A program made the position numbers and the translations under genes. Below are positions 61,124 through 64,000 of a DNA stretch of 64,000 nt, piece after piece. Each line of letters starts with the position of its first letter. Within the stretch, counting starts at the first letter, position 1. The notes beneath the pieces were generated by a model, which had not been told where the DNA came from, did no database searches, and worked only from the letters and a program-made list of their open reading frames with translations. The stretch covers positions 1,450,233-1,514,232 of the forward strand of contig SCFE01000046.1 of the NCBI GenBank assembly GCA_004352715.1, in the 5' to 3' direction. The DNA comes from Hofstenia miamia. Taxonomy: Eukaryota > Xenacoelomorpha > Acoela.

Positions 61124-62444
61124 CAGGGCGTCCATAAAGTCACGCAAAATATTGTATGCACCTCTGCTTTGTTGTTTTTAACTAGACAAGCTGGTGTGTA
61201 TATATGCATATTTGTCATTTTTATCTTAGCTGTCGCTTAGTAATCATTTCATCTCACCTTGCTCTCAGATGGATAATAAGACACGCGTGTGGAGCTCATA
61301 CGCTGTTATTATCAATCAGGCTCATCAGCAACGGCCTGTCTACGACAGTACAAGAAGGAAAACGGCATGGTGCATCACGTGGCTTCTTTCTCCTCCATCC
61401 AACTACTGGTGCAAATATTTGAAGCGACTGGCAGCGTAGCTGACTTGCCAAAACCAGGAAGGCCACGCCTGAGAGCTGAAACCATCAGCAGCGTGGAAGA
61501 CGCAGTGTAAGATCAGCAATCATCATCTGCTACTGGTACCACCACAATCCCCAAAATTGCAAGAGCCACAGGTATTCCAAAATCAACAGTGCACAAAACA
61601 TTGCCCTAGTACTGCAGATATCACAAATTCAGAATCCATTCTATGCAGGAGCTGAAGCCGGTAGACCTTCATACACGGGTCGAATTTGCAGATTGGTTCC
61701 TGGAGAAGCATTTGGCAGATGATAATTTCCTTGATAATTGTTTTTGGACAGATGAAGCGCATTTTCTGTTGGACGGCAGCCTTTTCACAAAAAACTGTTA
61801 CATCTGGGCACCAACCAATCCACGTGCTACGGCTACCAGTTCTATGTATCCTGGAAATGTATCCTGGTGCGGTTTTTCATCGAAATTCATTTTGCCGGCT
61901 TTCTTTTTTACGAAAACTATGAATGGTGACTGCTATCTCACCATATTGCGTGATTTCGACGTGCAGAGCTCCAAAAGGGCAGTCAATTGGATAACATCAC
62001 GTTTCAGCAGGATGGGGCTCCATCCCATATTGCTAATCCTGTTAAAGAATTCTTTCATGCCACTTTTGAACACAAGATAATCAGTCGTCACTTTCCCCAC
62101 AAATGGCCACCACGCTAGCCTGAACTGGCACCATCGGATTACTGGTTATGGGCACCATTAAGGCCAGGGTTTTTGCGCACAATCCTACAACCACGCAAGA
62201 AATGGAAGCAGCAATTCGATCTGAAATCGCCAATATTTCAGCAGCTGAACTGAGAAGGCACTACAGAATTTCATTGTCAGAATTCATGTGGTATTGTAGC
62301 AGAATGGTGGACTCTTCGAACACTTAATTTAGTGCCCATAAAACATGCTTTGTTTTTAATAGTTTGATAGTTGTGGCTTTTTTTGATATTATACTTCTTT
62401 GTTAACAGCAGATTTAAATTTTGCGTGACTTTATGGACACCTGG
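61124..62444 (+). mobile_element. Nearly full-length Tc1/mariner element (DD41D type)
   Basis: The terminal inverted repeats are CAGGGCGTCCATAAAGTCAC at the left and, read inward, CCAGGTGTCCATAAAGTCAC at the right, both continuing GCAAAAT. TA lies immediately outside each end (61122-61123; 62445-62446), the standard target duplication of this superfamily. The 1321-bp length is normal. It carries one plus-strand transposase gene, now broken. The match of the ends suggests it is younger than the mariner relic at 38736. Confidence 0.92.
61269..62327 (+). pseudogene. Tc1/mariner transposase, DD41D type, inactivated
   Basis: This would be the DDD transposase acting on its own termini in the nucleus. 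ATG at 61269 (MDNKTR) is followed after a small frame shift by the helix-turn-helix region (ELIRCYYQSGSSATACLRQY), then FEATGSVADLPKPGRPR (GRPR linker) and IPKIARATGIPKSTVHK (second HTH). The catalytic motifs are FWTDEAHF (about 61746), TFQQDGAPSHIA (about 62018) and LAPSDYWLW (about 62130); I count 41 residues between the second and third aspartates. The end reads EFMWYCSRMVDSSNT with TAA at 62325-62327. Lesions: the early shift, TAA at 61508, TAG near 61606, a frameshift near 61975, TAG near 62117 and another shift near 62150. All catalytic residues survive, so inactivation is recent relative to the other relics. Confidence 0.9.
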
Positions 62445-63100
62445 TAGTTGCCTATATTTTATTACAAGTAGTAATTACAACGGCAAATATAAAATAGCTT
62501 CTGATTTCAATTTTATTCTTGGATAAAAATTATTACAATTATCACAATAGGTATATTTTTTATACGTTGTTGGAATTTTACTTGTAAAGTCCTATTATTC
62601 ATACGTGTGGAATCTATGCTACATTTTAGCCATGCAAATTTATAAATTTTTCGACTCTTGTGAACAAGTGTTACAAATATCTTCAAATATGAAACGACAT
62701 TAAGACCTCGAGCATATATTAATCTTCCAGGACTAAAATTTGTACTGTTGTAAATTTTACTATGATGTTCATAATGATATACATAAACATATCTTTAAAT
62801 TTCATAGATTTTTAGTTATTCAAATATTTCAAAAAAATAATTATTATTTCCACCATGTCTAACAAAACACAATTACCTTCTGCAATAATCATGATTTGTA
62901 TTCATTTTAATTATGTAATTCAAATGTGATTATAAGGTATCAATTATTAACCCCAAACAAACTATTTTACCCTTAAAGTACTTAATCGTTTTGCCACATT
63001 TTTATATAAATTGCTACAAGCCTATTAGAAAATTTGATAATCATGGGATTTAGCCATTTCTATGGTAAGTATTCTTCTCTGTTATGGTAAAAATTTTTTA
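62445..63100. other. AT-rich non-coding stretch
   Basis: Nothing supportable between the mariner element and the retrotransposon tail. Confidence 0.5.
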
Positions 63101-64000
63101 AGATAAGATAGATAAGATAAGATATTCTTTATTCAGATAATATTTTCAATTACAAAACTGGTTATTATCTGAATAGCTTCAAGAATGATAACAAATAACT
63201 AATATTTACAAAAAAAAAATAGAACTACAAAATCTGTTCTGTTCAGGCTATGGAAATTAATTGCGTGTTATTGTATAATCTTTATTGTAAAATTTGAATC
63301 CTAACCATGATTTACCCAAAATGAATTTTTCCTTCAACATAAATGCTTTTAATTTTCTTTTAAACGTAATTGCACTCTTAATCATTTTAATTTCACTTGG
63401 TAATCGATTCCAATTGCGAATTGCAACATTAATAAAAGACTGTTGCTTGATTTTTTTACGAAATTTAATGCTAGTATAATGATTAGTTCTTATATTGCGC
63501 TTATGAAAAAAGTTTGGAAATGATATTGAATTATAAGGAGGTAATTGATTTGTTATTTTAAAAAACTTTATCAAAATATTAAAAATAAAGAGTTGATTTG
63601 GAAACAGCAAAGATGACAAAATGTAATTTCTTGTTTTGGAGCAGTTTTTCTGACAAACATTCAATGCCCATTTTAATTGTATTGTAAGTTTTTTTACTAA
63701 TGATTCATTTAAGCTTGAAAAAAGTGTATTTGCATAATTAAGATGACTCATTACTAGAGCATGAAATAATTGAATCATAATGGCAGAGGGTAAATGTTCA
63801 GCTACGTGTGATAATGTTTTAATACTCATTGCCATGCGTTTTAAAATTTCTTTTACTTGCTGCTTGTATGTTAATTTTGAGTCAATAGTTATACCAAGAT
63901 ATTTGAAGGATTCTTTAGGGGAGATTGAGGCGTTATTAAAAGTAAGTGAAGAATTGGGTAGGAATACACTTTTCCCCTGAGGATTCAAGATGCAAAATTC
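63101..64000 (-). mobile_element. Non-LTR retrotransposon 3' portion, runs off the window
   Basis: Minus-strand order: the end of the reverse transcriptase ORF (64000-63257), a 3' UTR of roughly 120 bp, AATAAA (63133-63128), and a terminal tandem run of TATCT/ATCTT units (63124-63101). A short-unit tail instead of poly(A) is known for several LINE clades. The 5' part lies beyond the right edge of the window. Confidence 0.85.
63257..64000 (-). CDS. Non-LTR retrotransposon reverse transcriptase, C-terminal end (partial)
   Basis: The frame is open to the right edge, with the in-frame residues FCILNPQGKSVFLPNSSLTF, so the ATG at 63988 is internal to a larger ORF rather than the start. The segment SFKYLGITIDSKLTYKQQV is the conserved block closing the RT domain (KYLGI-ID--LT), followed by the thumb-like LPSAIMIQLFHALVMSHLNY region, then a basic C-terminal domain with AIRNWNRLPSEIKMIKSAIT and FKRKLKAF, typical of CR1/jockey-type ORF2 ends. 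About 248 codons are visible without a stop or frameshift, the only clean transposon frame in the window, so the copy may be fairly recent. Its catalytic YxDD motif would be outside the window. Confidence 0.85.
   Translation of the reverse strand, partial: EFCILNPQGKSVFLPNSSLTFNNASISPKESFKYLGITIDSKLTYKQQVKEILKRMAMSIKTLSHVAEHLPSAIMIQLFHALVMSHLNYANTLFSSLNESLVKKLTIQLKWALNVCQKNCSKTRNYILSSLLFPNQLFIFNILIKFFKITNQLPPYNSISFPNFFHKRNIRTNHYTSIKFRKKIKQQSFINVAIRNWNRLPSEIKMIKSAITFKRKLKAFMLKEKFILGKSWLGFKFYNKDYTITRN

Noticed and set aside
1-64000. CRISPR arrays, bacterial operons, tRNA or rRNA genes
   Set aside because: Repeats are microsatellites or transposon ends; no spaced identical repeats, no ribosome binding site and gene series, and no box A/box B or rRNA-like segment was recognised by eye.

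Overview
The window is AT-rich, non-coding-dominated genomic DNA from an animal, most likely an invertebrate. The evidence is the density of eukaryotic transposon families (Tc1/mariner, hAT, piggyBac, a non-LTR retrotransposon), the long (TA)n microsatellites, the absence of long open frames, and a few short frames bounded by splice-like sites. I cannot name the species. It is a draft assembly: there are N runs at 11315-12314, 15322-15521, 16120-16435, 28505-28525 and 52120-53119, and single Ns at 2954, 22148, 33242, 38662 and 47795. Three of the single Ns and one 1 kb gap sit between two near-identical copies of the flanking sequence, so those duplications are probably unmerged contig ends or haplotypes rather than biology.

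Layout. 1-9 kb: AT-rich sequence with no convincing gene and a 1.48 kb duplicated block (1475-4433). 9-10.1 kb: an inverted-repeat element whose ends carry a perfect GGGTCAATTGACCC palindrome. 10-24 kb: microsatellites, gaps, a possible LINE tail, fragments of hAT ends and one clean hAT-type miniature element (22594-23018). 24.7-26.8 kb: a decayed transposase-like gene just inside an AGGGTGGTCCA terminus whose inverted partner lies near 47.07 kb. 28-38 kb: a transposon nest. It holds two clean hAT-type miniature elements (30562-30959 and 34780-35613) and another (35755-37761) split by a piggyBac relic (35976-37560), which itself holds a small TTAA-flanked inverted-repeat element. 38.7-39.8 kb: a mariner relic with long terminal repeats. 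41-48 kb: two plausible minus-strand host exons (41071-41543, 47366-47691), a diverged 334-bp tandem repeat and microsatellites. 49.9-50.6 kb: another clean hAT-type miniature element. 56.8-58.8 kb: a possible host exon, two different hAT transposase relics in a row and a piggyBac-like terminus. 60.2-64 kb: a hAT-type miniature element, a nearly full-length Tc1/mariner element with a broken DD41D-type transposase, and the 3' end of a non-LTR retrotransposon running off the window.

No genes here form a pathway. The consistent biological theme is transposon invasion: the nesting gives a relative order of insertions, and several unrelated-looking hAT-type miniature elements share one design, namely 8-bp target duplications, CAGRG or TAGGG termini, and a body made of degenerate short-period G/C-rich motifs that differ from element to element. 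All transposases seen are broken.
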